A stretch of DNA of 64,000 nucleotides from Heterocephalus glaber. Taxonomy: Eukaryota; Chordata; Mammalia; Rodentia; Bathyergidae. Within the stretch, counting starts at the first letter, position 1. Each line of letters begins with the position of its first letter. A program made the translations under genes and the position numbers. Below the pieces are notes generated by a model. The model had not been told where the DNA came from, did no database searches, and saw only the letters and a program-made list of their open reading frames with translations. The stretch covers positions 10,817,669 through 10,881,668 of the forward strand of contig NW_004624795.1 of NCBI RefSeq assembly GCF_000247695.1. Reading direction: 5' to 3'. Positions 45,960-57,275 of this stretch are shown here, in pieces.

Positions 45960-46135
45960 AATGTGTTGGCAGTGCCTGGAGACATTTTTGTTTTTCACAA
46001 TTGGAGCTGGGGAGTTGCTATTGGTATGTAGTGGATAAAGGCCAGGGATGCTACTAAACACCTTACCCTGCACAGGACAGCTCCTAATGGTGATGCATGA
46101 TTTGTCCTGCCTCAGTTGTTGCTATTCATGCTCTA
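45960..46135 (+). mobile_element. MER20 (hAT-Charlie) DNA transposon relic
   Basis: GTGCCTGGAGACATTTTTGT, CACAATTGGAGCTGGGGAGT, AGTGGATAAAGGCCAGGGAT, GCTACTAAACACCTTACCCT and GCACAGGACAGCTCC follow the MER20 consensus order. The outer terminal repeats are degraded. It is non-autonomous and long dead. Confidence 0.88.
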
Positions 46136-46137
46136 AG

Positions 46138-46260
46138 AGCTGACTTAAATGTGCTCTCTTCTGCGTAGCCCCTCTCAATCATGCCCCCTTTTTCTGTTGC
46201 TTCAGTTTCTTTATCCAATCCTGTAACTCAGTCAAAATATTAAACATCTTACTTTTCTCC
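46138..46260 (+). repeat. L2 LINE fragment
   Basis: GCTGACTTAAATGTGCTCTC-TTCTGCGTAGCC and TGTTGCTTCAGTTTCTTTAT-CC resemble the L2 segment that precedes its 3' end. Confidence 0.5.
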
Positions 46261-46915
46261 CCACAAAGAACAGATTACAAGGTCACTTTTCTCCTAAGAG
46301 TGTGAGAAGCCTTTTGAGCCTCCAGCTCTATGCTTGGTGTGAATCAGGGCTAAACATAGCTGTGGTCCCACCTTCCAGGGCTTCTATGGACTGAAGTTGT
46401 ACTGCACTCAGATGACTGCATCCTTGGCTTGTGTTTGTCATCATCCTGTGTGCACCAGCATCTGCTCTGTACCACCTCAGCCCAGGCAGGAGACGTGGGC
46501 TTATCTTATCTTCTGTGTTTAAATTCATCCCACTTGTTCAAGACATTTTTGTAGAGTGCATTTTCCTGGAAGAAGGTTGGAAGGAATCTACATTCAAATG
46601 ATTTCAAAATGAACATCCCACATCTCAGTTCTGCAAGTCTCAACCTGTTCCCTCCTGGAGGTTCAATTGCTGCTCCAGCCCCAGATCAGTGCCACCAGCT
46701 TCTCTCATTTCTCTGCCTCCTGTGGCTCCTCCTCAACTCTTCCATCTGGGATCATCCCCAAGAATAGTTAGTTTGTACCTTCTTATGATTGGTTCAGCCT
46801 TTCTTCCTCCTTTGCCCCAGTTCAAATCTGCCTACCTTTGTTCAAGCCTGTAATTCGAGGCCCCCAGAAAGAAGAAAAAAGACTAGTGAGCAGATTTGAT
46901 TAAAAAATAGTAATT
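46261..46915. other. Single-copy stretch
   Basis: No repeat or gene recognised. Confidence 0.4.
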
Positions 46916-47017
46916 ATTTTCTTTTTGTTACCTTTCCTTCCTGGATGTCCTGTCTTCAAGAACAGACATTATGCTGTGTTTATGTACATACTTCAGGGCC
47001 TAGGACAATTTTAAGTA

Positions 47018-47353
47018 CAGTAGACCTCTGACTTACGAACTCAATTTGTTCACGACAGCTATGACTCAGATTGGTCAATGAAGGCTCAGGCTCCTCTACG
47101 CAGCCTTCAAAAGCCTCTCTCCTGTACACAGGCAGATCTCAGTGTCCTTAGAGAGACACTGGCCCAGGATTTCTCAATTAACCCCACGCAGGAAAAGAAC
47201 TCTTTAAGGATTAGATTTGTATCTGAGACCAACTGGAAGCACAAGCGGCTGACATTCAGGTTATAACTCAAGACTTTGTAAGTTAAAACTAACATTCTGG
47301 TTATAATCCAAGTTGTTCGTATGTCAGGCCAGTCGTAACTCAAGGGTCCACTG
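47018..47353. mobile_element. Tc1/mariner (Tigger-like) miniature transposon
   Basis: The left end CAGTAGACCTCTGACTTACG and the reversed right end CAGTGGACCCTTGAGTTACG form matching terminal inverted repeats, each flanked by TA (47016-47017 and 47354-47355). At 336 bp with no transposase it is a non-autonomous element. The exact family name is not certain. Confidence 0.88.
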
Positions 47354-47359
47354 TACTGA

Positions 47360-48230
47360 TGATCAAAGAGTTGTTCTCTGATTTTGGTGCTGATGTGGAG
47401 AAGGGATAGCCGGGACTCTTTCCAACTCTTGGGATTCTATGTGGGTTGCCAGTGTTGGGTAGTGTGTGGAGCAGATGCTGACCTTCATCTCTCTAATGAT
47501 GAACAACCATGAAATGTACACAACAAAGGGTACTAATGAGAATCCCTTCTTCCCTCCCCACCCCAAGCTCGTGCACAGAACTCTCACTCTCTCTGGGCAT
47601 CTTTAGGAGAGGTGCCAATTCTCTCAGGACTCCATCAGTGTTGTGAGAAATCAGTGGCAGTGAGGTTTCTTTATTCCTTGGTGTTTTAGAGTCAGGATGC
47701 GTGATATGTGCAGCTTGTGCGATGGAGGATTTCAAAGATGGAAGCCTGGACCTGGCTTAGGGAGGGTACTTGTTCACATATGATACTTGACTTACAGGAA
47801 AACAGTTCTTGTTGGGCTCCTCTCCTGAATTGTGACATGGCAATTTTAATTGTCAATAAACCTACTGTTCCCTCTGGGAAGCTCCAAGCTCAAAAGAGCT
47901 CTGGACTTGCAGGTTCACGCTCCAGGGCGGGAGGTAGATTGCAATAGAACTTAGTGTTTAGTACTATCAAGTACTACTCTCTCTACCATGTTTGGGCCTT
48001 ATGGGGGTGCTTTGAAACTTTAAGTATAATATTTTCAAAAATCCAATGGCAAAATGCTTTTTAAATAATGTTTTAGCCTAAAGAACACAAATTTTTGAGT
48101 ACACAAGTGACTTGGAATTCCCAGCAACAGTAACCAAATGTAAGATTCCTGTTAAAATATTGCAGGAGCACTTTCAATAAGAAAATTGATAGACTCTGGG
48201 TACAAATATCACAAGATGAAAGTTAATGTA
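47360..48230. other. Single-copy stretch
   Basis: No repeat or gene recognised. Short frames on both strands overlap at 47363-47735. Confidence 0.45.
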
Positions 48231-48234
48231 GTGA

Positions 48235-48460
48235 AAAGGAGGAAACAGAAAGGCAGGAAATGTAAGAAGACCCGATTCCTAATCCCGGTCCTGCCAACAG
48301 CTAGCTCTAAGAACTTAAATCATCATCTCAGTTTCCTTATCTCTCTGTGAAAACAGGATAACAGCAGTTGCCCTGCCAATAGTATAGATTTGCAAGGTGG
48401 ATCTAAGGAAATAAAGGATTTGGAAAAGCTCTGGGACATTAAACAGTTTTGCAGAAAATA
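48235..48460 (+). repeat. MIR SINE
   Basis: GACCCGATTCCTAATCCCGG-TCCTGCCAAC, AGAACTTAAATCATCATCTC-AGTTTCCTTATC and GGAAAAGCTCTGGGACATTA are in MIR order. Confidence 0.8.
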
Positions 48461-48464
48461 ACAA

Positions 48465-49835
48465 TAACATTGGAGTTTATCTGGGGCAGAATGGCTCAAA
48501 CAGGTGATTGTCTTGCAGCAGAGTTTTTCAGACAATGGGTCCCAGACATAGCAAACAGACACTGTCCAGGCCTTAAGCTTCTTTGATGAGCCCTGTGTTG
48601 CTTAGAGTCATATCCACTGACAGTTGTCAAGTGGTGTAGCCACAGTGTGGAGAGGAGGGAGATGTTGGCCCAGATGATGGCGTGAAAACGTTGAAACCAC
48701 TGTACCCAGGAGCCTCCCATAGATTCCCAGAGTTGTCCATGGTCACTGAAAACACTCCTTCAGGGATCTCCAGGGGTGTTTGCATGGCAGTGCCATAGAT
48801 CCTGGGAATTGCCTCTTCTAGGGCTCTCCCTGAAAGAGACCCTGCAGCCCATGCACTCGTACTGACCACAAAAAAACTAAGCATTTCTGGTTCAATGCCA
48901 AGTATCACTTTTAATAACTGGGATTTTAAACTTTCAATCTAAAGGGTTTGTATGTAATTTAAGTACTGGGCCATCACTATTACCCTTCCAAAAGACAAAT
49001 CTTGGAGAGTCTTCCTTCACTACTCCAATTTTCTTTAACCTTGAAGTTAGGATGCTGTTTATGAATGCCCACCACATGCCTTAAATGGGAGGGGAGGTAT
49101 TTCCCCCTTGAAGCTGGTGGCAATTCCTCAGGCAGCGTGATGGTAGGAGTGAGCAGGAGGTGGGATTCGGTGGGTGCTGCTCATCTCTCATCCACTGCAA
49201 GCAGTGGAATATTTAACATACTTGAGGAGAGGCAAAGAATTAAGGGGAAAGGTGCTTGGGCTGAGAAGAATAAACTCTTCAAGAAGACCCTGTCATAATC
49301 CTGTATCAATCCTGGTCTCAGTAGGAAATTTGTACAGGGTACCCTTGAGTGAAGCAACTGAGGAAAACTCAATGAAATAACTACAAAGGGTGGGAAAGTT
49401 AAAGGAAATCAACAAGGCATAGGAAAGCACGCAGAGGCTATGAACAGGCAGGAGCCTTTATCACCTCTACGTCTGATGGGGAAAAGGGAAAGAGAGGTTA
49501 TCAGAGCTCACAGAAAGACACTGAACAGGAGCAGAGACTTTGGGTGGAGGAACACAATGGCTGACCCCCAGCCCACTGACAAGGGAGGTGAGATACAACA
49601 ACTCTGACCTCTTTATCTTCTTAGCCTACACCTCCTGCCAGGGCTTCCCATTGGCTGAACCCACAGGGAAACTAAAAGCCAAGGGCAACGTCGACACTGC
49701 CCACGTTCTTCCAGAGGGTGGAGGGTCTTCTCACACAGGGAAATAGAAGATATCCAGAACACTTCTCTTGGCCAACATACCCCATGTTTCAACAAAGCCC
49801 TCAAACAAAGAGGAAGGTAACTCAGCGGGAAGAGC
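48465..49835. other. Single-copy stretch, no gene seen
   Basis: No repeat confidently recognised. Several short overlapping frames occur on both strands, none with a domain. Confidence 0.45.
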
Positions 49836-49839
49836 ACAG

Positions 49840-49990
49840 AGTCACAAGCGAGGAGAGAAATGTTTTAACCCAGCCCCAGCTCTGCTACGCACTTGCTGAC
49901 GAATCTCAAGTTGACCATGTTGCCTCTCTCTATGTTAGGACTTTACTTCTCCCATCTACATCGTGTGTGGATGAAGTGAGTTTATCAGGT
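49840..49990 (+). repeat. MIR SINE
   Basis: TAACCCAGCCCCAGCTCTGC-TACGCACTTGCTGACGAATC and AGGACTTTACTTCTCCCATC-TACATCGTGTGTGGATGAAG match MIR. This element supplies much of the 110-codon frame at 49718-50050, which is therefore not a gene. Confidence 0.6.
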
Positions 49991-49994
49991 CAGG

Positions 49995-50840
49995 AGAGTG
50001 GGGAACGTGAGAAAATAGCTTGGGCCCAGGATCAAGATGGGGAAGAATGAGTGTCTACAGATGTTGTGACTTAGGAGGAGAAAATAGCATAGTGATGGGA
50101 AGGCCCTGATCCCTCTGATCTGGTAGAAAGGCAGAGGAATAGAGTCCTGAGTCTAACCATAGCCCTGAGATGCTCCCCTCCCCCTGTGTGTAGCAGGGCA
50201 CTGGGGGGTGTTTGCTGACAGCTGCAGATGTAAGCATTGAAGAGAGAAGACAGGAGTCTCTGTGTGTTCCTGAGTGAGAGAACACTATTTTCATTAAGTG
50301 ATTGCCAGCCATTCGTGCCTAGTCACCAGAACGCACGTCAGAAATTATGCATCTCAATAGCCATGAGTTGCAAATAGACTTCGTTCTTGTTTGCTGCCTA
50401 GTCTCCAGAATGTACAGTCCAGACAGTGTGGAATCTGCTCACAGCTAATGGCAAGATTAAAAGAGATAATATCCAAGAGACATTAATGAAGTACAGAGCT
50501 TACCCAAGCCTCAAAGCAGGAATATAAGAAAGGAGTGTGAAACAAGAGGAAGACATAAAATGAGGAGTTGCCTTTGAAATGTGTGCAATCCTTCCAGGCA
50601 CTGCTAAGCCCGGAACAGGGAATATTTGGACAGACCAGTCCCTGCTGGGGTGGGGCTGAGAGACACAGAGCTGAGTTTCTTGTTTTTTTTCTTTGTTTTG
50701 TGATCTCTCAAGGCCGCCAAGACTAGGAAGGCTCATGGTCACAAGCTCTGACATTGATATTCTAGGAAGGTAAAGTCCAAGGAAAGAATAATAAACAAAG
50801 CTAAGAGAGTTAAAATTTGAAGATATGTAGCATCTTAGGG
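49995..50840. other. Single-copy stretch
   Basis: No repeat or gene recognised. Confidence 0.45.
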
Positions 50841-50854
50841 CTCTGGATACTTTT

Positions 50855-50961
50855 GTTTTGTTTTGTTTTTGTTATTGTTTTGTTTTTAGTACCAGGGATC
50901 AAACTCCGGACCTTACGCTTTCGAGGCAGGAGGCATAACCACTGAGCTAAATCCCCAGCCC
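50855..50961 (-). repeat. ID SINE, minus strand, with intact target duplication
   Basis: A (GTTTT)n tail, then AGTACCAGGGATCAAACTCC, GCTTTCGAGGCAGGAGGCAT and TGAGCTAAATCCCCAGCCC. The flanking 12-bp duplication CTGGATACTTTT (50843-50854 and 50962-50973) is perfect. Confidence 0.95.
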
Positions 50962-50974
50962 CTGGATACTTTTA

Positions 50975-52160
50975 ATAACACCTTAAATCAGGTCTTCCAC
51001 TGGGCTCTAAGAAAAGCACCTGACACTTAGGAACATGCCCTCTAATTCGGATTTAGTCAGTGACCATCCCTCTGATCTCAGTTCAGTTGTCCCTTCCCCA
51101 GGGAAACCACAGAAGATTTCTCTCACCTGGTCAAAATGAGGCCTCTTGTTAGGGCCACGGGGACAATGACTCTGCAGTTCTTACCCTAGATGGAATTTTA
51201 CAATGATTTGACTGGTGCCTACCTTCCCCAGAGGATGCAAGTCCTGTGAAGCTGTAACTATTGCAAAGCACTCTTGGACCCCAATTCTGTCTGTGGGAAT
51301 GTGTATGAGCTCTTGATTACATCAATTGAATAAATAATGGAGCAGTGAATAAATGTTCTGGCTTCTCAGATGCTTATTTTCTTTCTTTCTTTTTTTCTTT
51401 TTTTCTTTCTTTCTTTTTTTTCTTCTTTTCTTCTTTGGTACCTGGAATATCTTTCTTAGCTCAGCCCTTTGATATCAGTGATTTAGATACATCTTTGGCC
51501 TGACTTCAGTTTCAATTTCTACCCTGGAAACTACCTTGACTCTAAGGTATATGTACCAGATTAGATGGTAATAGACACAGGAGCCATACAAGTACTAATA
51601 GAGCAAGGTACTTGAAGGAACAAGGAGGACTGAGACAATTGAGCAAGTAAATGTTGACAAATGAAGTTTATTAGATCACACAGTGTATGTAGGACCATTT
51701 ATCCCTTCAAGAGCTACAGATAATAGTCATTAAAAATAAGAACTTGTGTAAAAGGTAGAAATATTTGCTTATGCAATGACTGAGACTAATAGGATAAAAG
51801 AGCTATGGCTCACTGTGGGGAACTGTTGGAAATGGACCATGTTCAGATTAGAACATGAGCTACTTGGAAGTTTTGTTAAAGGAAGACATATGGGAAGAAA
51901 AAAATAAGGTTAAATATGTAAAGCTTGAGTGCAGAAAACATGTGCAAATATGTATAAAAAGAATTGATTCGTGGGGCAGGGAGCCTCAATGTAAGCAAAA
52001 TGTAGATTGGTGCTTGGGGTCAATTTATGCACATGTCAAAATAGGAGAAGTTTGGATATAAACCATTTTTAAAGACTTATACACTGAAATCGTTTTTAAA
52101 ATACTCATAATATTAAAGGATTGGTATAAGATCATTCTCAATGAAGGATGAGGTTGTGTA
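50975..52160. other. Single-copy stretch with a pyrimidine tract
   Basis: A degraded TTTC/T-rich tract lies at 51374-51436 and is followed by GGTACCTGGAATATC and AGCTCAGCCC, which may be a heavily deleted ID copy. The rest is unremarkable, and frames stay under 70 codons. Confidence 0.45.
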
Positions 52161-52164
52161 ATGA

Positions 52165-52465
52165 TAAACCCTTCAAAAACTGAAGGTATTATAAATTTAA
52201 AATGTGTTTAATACAGTAGGGCAACACAGTGCAATACAGTAACACAGCACCCTGTAGAGTCCTTGTTCTTTTTTCTAGTGGCCATGTGACAGACTGGGAG
52301 CTAAGGCTCACCTCCACTGCCCAGCTTTGCCCAAGAGAGTATGGCACTGCACTTGCTAGCCTACAAAAAGATCAAAGTTCAAAACTCAATGTATGGTTTC
52401 TACTAGGCTTTCATGTCATTGTAAAGTCAAAAAATCATAAATGAAGTCGTTGTAAGGACCGTTTG
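52165..52465 (+). mobile_element. Tigger-type DNA transposon fragment
   Basis: GCACCCTGTAGAGTCCTTGT, CACTGCCCAGCTTTGCCCAA, AAAGATCAAAGTTCAAAACT, GGTTTCTACTAGGCTTTCAT and GTAAAGTCAAAAAATCATAA, ending GGACCGTTTG next to TA (52466-52467), are in the order of a Tigger 3' end ('cgtaagtcggggaccgtctg'). Transposase is absent. Confidence 0.75.
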
Positions 52466-52755
52466 TATTTGTTTGTTGACAAGTCAGCCAGCAGAATTTC
52501 CATGACTTATGGTCAATTAAGGTTATAGTAAATAAATGGAAAGCCATTATGATCTCTGATCACAGCATGGTTCATTAGAATTTCTCAAAAGCTGAGAAAT
52601 TTTGCCTATGGAACCCCCCAAAATTCTTTTTAGGAATAAGAAAGGGGAAAAAAGGTAAACATATAAAGAAGGGAATCTCAAAATCACAGAATCTATACTC
52701 ACTTTTCTTGATATAGTAAGTAAGGAATTTTCTGATGGTGTAAAGAAAGCTCTCA

Positions 52756-52845
52756 GGGGGCCAGGGATTTAGCTCAGTGGTGCAGTGCCTGCATCATAAA
52801 TGCAAGGTCCTGAGTTCGATCCCCGTTACCAGGCAAAAAAAAAAG
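52756..52845 (+). repeat. ID SINE with near-intact target duplication
   Basis: GGGGCCAGGGATTTAGCTCA, GTGCCTGCATCATAAATGCA, GAGTTCGATCCCCGTTACC, then an A tail. Flanks AGAAAGCTCTCA (52744-52755) and AGAAAGCACTCA (52846-52857) differ at one base. Confidence 0.93.
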
Positions 52846-52857
52846 AGAAAGCACTCA

Positions 52858-53464
52858 AATGGAAAGAAAAAAATACTGAAGTCTTTGAAGAACAAAGACA
52901 GATATGAATGATAACAGAGGAAACAACAAGGGATAAAGTGAAGAACTATGAGGCTAAGTATGGAAAACCAGAAATTCCATGAAACATATCTGTTGACAAT
53001 TCAGGATGATGAGGGAAAGAAGAGATTAGGTAAGGCAAAAGACTCTGCCCGACCAACACATCCCATACTGTCCGTGGGGCAGGGTGTGAGGAGCAAAAGT
53101 GGTCATTCCCTTGAAAAGAGTAGATTTAAATTGGGCCAGAAACCATCTGCTGATAACTAAGACTTCCTTCCAGAACTTCTCTGAGGCAACAAAGGGAGCA
53201 AAGGGAAGAAGAAGCATGCAGTCTTTGAAGCATAAACATGACTAAAGACAGAGCCTACAGCTCCAGATTTGAAGACTACGACCCAGTTGTCAGTGAGCAG
53301 ATCAGTCCCTGCATCTGCAGGCTCCTCCAGAACTAGTGTACTTCATGGAGCTGTCAGCACAGGTTTTAACTATAGAATTCATTGTCCAAGGGAGAAGAGA
53401 TTGATCTTCTTAATGTCACAGGAAGGGTAAAGGTGATAGTTAAATGGAAAGGGGAATATATGTA
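52858..53464. other. Single-copy stretch
   Basis: Plus-strand purine-rich, with no repeat or gene recognised. Confidence 0.4.
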
Positions 53465-54335
53465 TTGCATTTGTTTATTATTGCTGCAGAAACAAATGAC
53501 CACAAATGAAGCCAAACTTATAAAGTCACAAATTTAATACAACACAATTTATTATGTTATGGTCTGGCAGTGGGAAGTGCAAAATGGGTCTCACTGAGCT
53601 AAAATCAAGATTTTGGCACGGCTGCATTCCTGCTGGAAGCTCTCACCTTTCCAGCTTGCAGAAGCGGCTTGTAATCCTTGGCCTGTGATTCCATACCACT
53701 CAGCCCTGCTTCTATTTTCACATCTCCTCCCTTGATACTGGCCCTCCTGCCTCCTTTTTACAAAGATCCTTGTTAGAACAGTGTCTTAGCTACTTTCCTG
53801 TCTTGAGACATAATACCAGACACCTGCAACTTAAAAGAGAAAAAGTTTATTTTGGCTCATGGTTTCAGTGTACGGTTGGCTGGCTCCTGGGACTCAGAAA
53901 CAGAATAGTAGAGAGGGATGGTGGAAGAAAAGCTCAACCCATGGCATCCAGAAAGCAGAGAGAGAAGGGAGGAGTCTGGGATAGGAATACACTTTTTCTG
54001 GTCACATTCCCAGTGACCCACCTCTGACCAAGCCCCACCTCCTAATAGTACAATCAGCTATGAACTCATCAGTAAATGAATCCACCAATGAGCACGGTGC
54101 TCCCATGAGCCATTCATCTTCCAAACACATGAGACTATTGGAGGACATTTTATATTTAAATCATAACATACAGTGACTCCATCAAATAATTCAGAAAACT
54201 TTCCCATTTCAAGATCTTCAATTCAATGACACCTGAAAAATCTCCTCTGTCATCGCAGCTAAGATATTTATAGGTCCCAGGAAACAGAATGTGGGCATCT
54301 TTTGGATGTGGGGATTATTCTGTCTACCACAATTT
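53465..54335 (-). mobile_element. MLT1-type LTR, minus strand, split by a younger LTR
   Basis: The left part (ATTATTGCTGCAGAAACAAATG, CACAATTTATTATGTTATGG, AAGCGGCTTGTAATCCTTGG) and the right part (GACTCCATCAAATAATTCAG, CTAAGATATTTATAGGTCCC, GGATTATTCTGTCTACCAC) are in antisense MLT1 order. They join cleanly when the insertion at 53782-54168 is removed. Confidence 0.85.
53782..54168 (-). mobile_element. MaLR-type solo LTR nested in the MLT1, minus strand
   Basis: It runs from TGTCTTAGCTACTTTCCTGT to TTTAAATCATAACA. Flanks AACAG (53777-53781) and TACAG (54169-54173) are a target duplication with one mismatch. Related to 13892-14259 and of similar length (387 versus 368 bp), so the same family inserted twice in this window. 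Confidence 0.88.
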
Positions 54336-54815
54336 CCTACCTAATTTGCTAAAACAAATTACCACAAATGAAGTTGTATAAAGAGAATACAAATTTATTT
54401 TCTAACAGTCCTAGAGGTGAGGAATTCAAAATGAGCTTTACTGGAGTAAAACTGGATTGTTATCAGGGATGCGTCATCTTCTGGAGGCTCTAAGGGAGAA
54501 TCTATTCCCTACCTGTTCCAGCTACGAGTGGCTGCATTCCTTGCTTTGTGGCCTCTTTCATCTTCAAGGGCAGTAAAAGTCAGTTTCTCACATGGCATCA
54601 TTCTGACACTGACTCTTCTGTATCCCTCTTCCACATATAAAGAATTTGCCATTCAGTAGTCCAGGATAATTGCTCATCTCAAGGACAACTGATTAGCAAC
54701 CTTAATTTCATCTGCAATCTAATTCTCTGCCACAAAACCTGATATATCCACAGGTTCCTGGGATTGGAATGTGGCCATCTTTGGGTGAAGGTCATTATCC
54801 TGCCTATATGAAATT
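54336..54815 (-). mobile_element. Second MLT1-type LTR, minus strand, adjacent to the first
   Basis: TAATTTGCTAAAACAAATTA-CCACAAATGAAGTTG, TCTGGAGGCTCTAAGGGAGA, TTTGTGGCCTCTTTCATCTT, CATCTGCAATCTAATTCTCT and TCATTATCCTGCC repeat the antisense MLT1 order, ending against the first copy. Confidence 0.85.
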
Positions 54816-54819
54816 ATTT

Positions 54820-55250
54820 GGATTCAAATCAAGCCTATAAGATGTCAGTACTTCTCTTGATAGGTAAGGAAGCTGACTGGGAGGGGAGAATTCCTTTCCC
54901 AAGGGCACAGCTTTTCTTAGAGCCAACCTTGAATTGAGCCCAGGTCTGCATGACTCTAAAGGATAGGTCTTTTCACAGAGACACAGGCTCGTATCATAAT
55001 ACTAGCCCTGCTATGATCAACAGACAGAAAAAGAAACTGAAACTACAAATGGCAGTCAAGAAAGTTGGCCATGTGCTTTTGATTACTGGGTGGTTTTGAG
55101 ATATATCAGACTACAGAAACATGTTCTGTAAATAAGGGACAGGAATGGGAGACACAAAGGTATGTCCCAGCCTCAGATATAACCTTCCTGATAAATAGGG
55201 CATTTCAAGCACATGGATTCTGCCAGAGAACTTGGAATATAAATAACATG
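54820..55250. other. Single-copy stretch
   Basis: No repeat or gene recognised. Confidence 0.4.
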
Positions 55251-55254
55251 AAGA

Positions 55255-55325
55255 TAAGGTCAGTGTCTGTTTGTTCGCTCCTGGGTGCTAAAGGTCTTAA
55301 GAATAAACACTTATTGAATGGACCA
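55255..55325 (+). repeat. L2 LINE 3' end fragment
   Basis: GTCTGTTTGTTCGCTCCTGG, then AGAATAAACACTTATTGAAT-GGACC, is the L2 terminal segment. Confidence 0.7.
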
Positions 55326-55329
55326 AAGT

Positions 55330-55855
55330 AGTTTTAAAAACACAACACAAGAAATTATGGAAAAAGAAGACAACAGATATAAAACTTTAAGAACACAGTT
55401 GGAAAAAGAAAATTTTTAATTAGGGTGAAAGAAAAGAAGCAAAAGAGAAGCCCATGCCCAAAGAAGTGGGAGTGACCATCAGAGTAAAGGTCAAGCCTGG
55501 TTCTAGTGCTCTGTCCCTGGGTCCTCTGATTGGATTCTTCCCTTGGGTCCTCACTGACAAGGGCCCAGCCTGGCCTATGTTCATTCCAACAGGAACATGG
55601 AAAGCTGACAAGTTTGAAGCTTGCAATCCATGAGAGTAAACTTGAAATATTCCCTCCTGGGTTGGTGCTGAGCCCAGTACTCCTGAGGAGGGCCTATAAT
55701 TTAGAGGCAGGAATCCTTATGGGAAAGCAGGGTTTCTCTGAAGAAAAAAGATTTTAAAAAGGAGTAGATTTATATCGGATGGGGAGGAAGTTAAATAAAA
55801 CAGTTCAGAAGGTAGAAAACTGCAAAACAAGTACTAAAAGTTGTCCTTACTAGTA
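55330..55855. other. Single-copy stretch
   Basis: A purine-rich segment at 55340-55460. No gene or repeat recognised. Confidence 0.4.
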
Positions 55856-55860
55856 TATGA

Positions 55861-56280
55861 GGGATGTTCAAACACTACGTGAATGTTTAAATATATTACA
55901 GTAAAGCACACATTATCGTTGAACCCACTCAAGATCCTCCCATTGTTCTTGTCATTTTCTGAAGCAGTTCTGGAAGTCCTTTTTCTTGAGTTTCTTTATG
56001 AGATGTGATTAAAAAAAAATACAGTGAACACTGCTGGGAAGTGCCATCCAATGGAAAGGCAGGCTCGTAAAAATATTACGGTGTGTCCTCATCTACCTTA
56101 TTCACCACACCTGGCACTGTGTGGCTTCTGGCCCTTCTGCTCTTCCCAAAGTGAAAATAACCATGAAAAGTAAACATTTTGAGTTGTTTCAGAATATTGA
56201 GGCAGCCATGACAGCACAGCTAAAGATACTCAAAAAGAGTCACTTCAGAAAGTGGCAAAAATGATGGGATGAGCGTGTTT
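55861..56280 (+). mobile_element. Mariner-type relic with an inverted left arm
   Basis: Positions 55861-55990 read backwards as the 3' end of the same mariner seen at 4613-4990 (AAGAAAAAGGACTTCCAGAA-CTGCTTC; outer end GAGGGATGTTCAAAC). From about 55997 the element continues forward: GAGATGTGATTAAAAAAAAA, CACACCTGGCACTGTGTGGC, CACTTCAGAAAGTGGCAAAA. The forward part holds decayed transposase text (YS-like and FRKW-like) with frameshifts. The right outer end is missing. Confidence 0.8.
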
Positions 56281-56289
56281 TACAAGACT

Positions 56290-56685
56290 GTAAATCACTT
56301 AGCCTTGTGGATTCTCAATCAGTACTTGCTCATGAGAAGTGGGCAGAGACAAAATTTAGGAATGCTCAGCAAATCCATAGGCAGTGGCGCCATCAACTGA
56401 GAATCTGTTTGTATTGTGTGCATGTATGTGTGCATGTATGTGTGTATTTGTACATAAGTGAATTTTTTGTAAGTTTTAATACCCCCCAAAATTGAAACCA
56501 AACAAGAGAAGTGCCATTAAAATATATTAAGGGTCTGGCAGATTGAAAAAGGGAGAGAATTTGATGTTAAGATTTTTTCCCTCATTATCACCCTTTAACA
56601 CCAGAGGCCTAAAGGGAATGTATCATGGGCCACCCGACCCCAGAAGTCACAAGATACAACAGGACAAAGATCACAAGCCTAATGG
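56290..56685. other. Single-copy stretch with GTAT/GCAT repeats
   Basis: A GTGCATGTATGTGTGCATGT-type tract at about 56415-56460. No gene recognised. Confidence 0.45.
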
Positions 56686-56689
56686 AGAA

Positions 56690-57275
56690 ACAGGAATCCT
56701 CATAAACTGTGGATGGGAATATAAAATGATGCAGCTGTTTGACAAGGCAGCCTGGCAGCTTTTCAAATAATTAAACACAGACTTACTATGTGACCCAGCA
56801 ATTTCAGTCCTAGGTCTACACTCAAAGGAAAGGAAACCATACAGAAACATGAACGTTTGTAACAGTATTATTCATAATTGCCAAAGAGCAGGAAAACTCA
56901 AATGCCCGTTGATGGACAAACAATGGACAGACAAAATGTGGTATATCCAAATAGTGGAATATTATTTTGCCATAAAAAGGAACAGGGTGCTCACACATGC
57001 TACAACTTTAGATAAACCTTGAAAATGTGATATAAAGTCATAAAAATATATGCATCATGAGATTCCTTTCACACGGGAATCTGGAATAGGAAAATCTATA
57101 GAGGCAAAATGTAGATGTAAGATTGCTGAGGGATAGGAATAGGTAATGAAAGTGTTCGAAAATTGACTTTCGATGGCTGCCCATCTCATTGGATATACTA
57201 AAAACCACTCAGTTATATACTTTAAGTGAATGAAGTATGTATGCAAATTAACCTGAATAAAGCTGTTAAAAAGTT
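56690..57275 (+). mobile_element. LINE-1 3' end (L1M type), plus strand
   Basis: GGATGGGAATATAAAATGAT, TATGTGACCCAGCAATTTCA, GTTTGTAACAGTATTATTCA, GCCCGTTGATGGACAAACAA, GTGGAATATTATTTTGCCAT and CTTTAAGTGAATGAAGTATG are in the order of an old L1 3' UTR. It is 5'-truncated. Confidence 0.93.

Noticed and set aside
49718..50050. 110-codon open frame on the plus strand
   Set aside because: Much of it lies in a MIR element (49840-49990).
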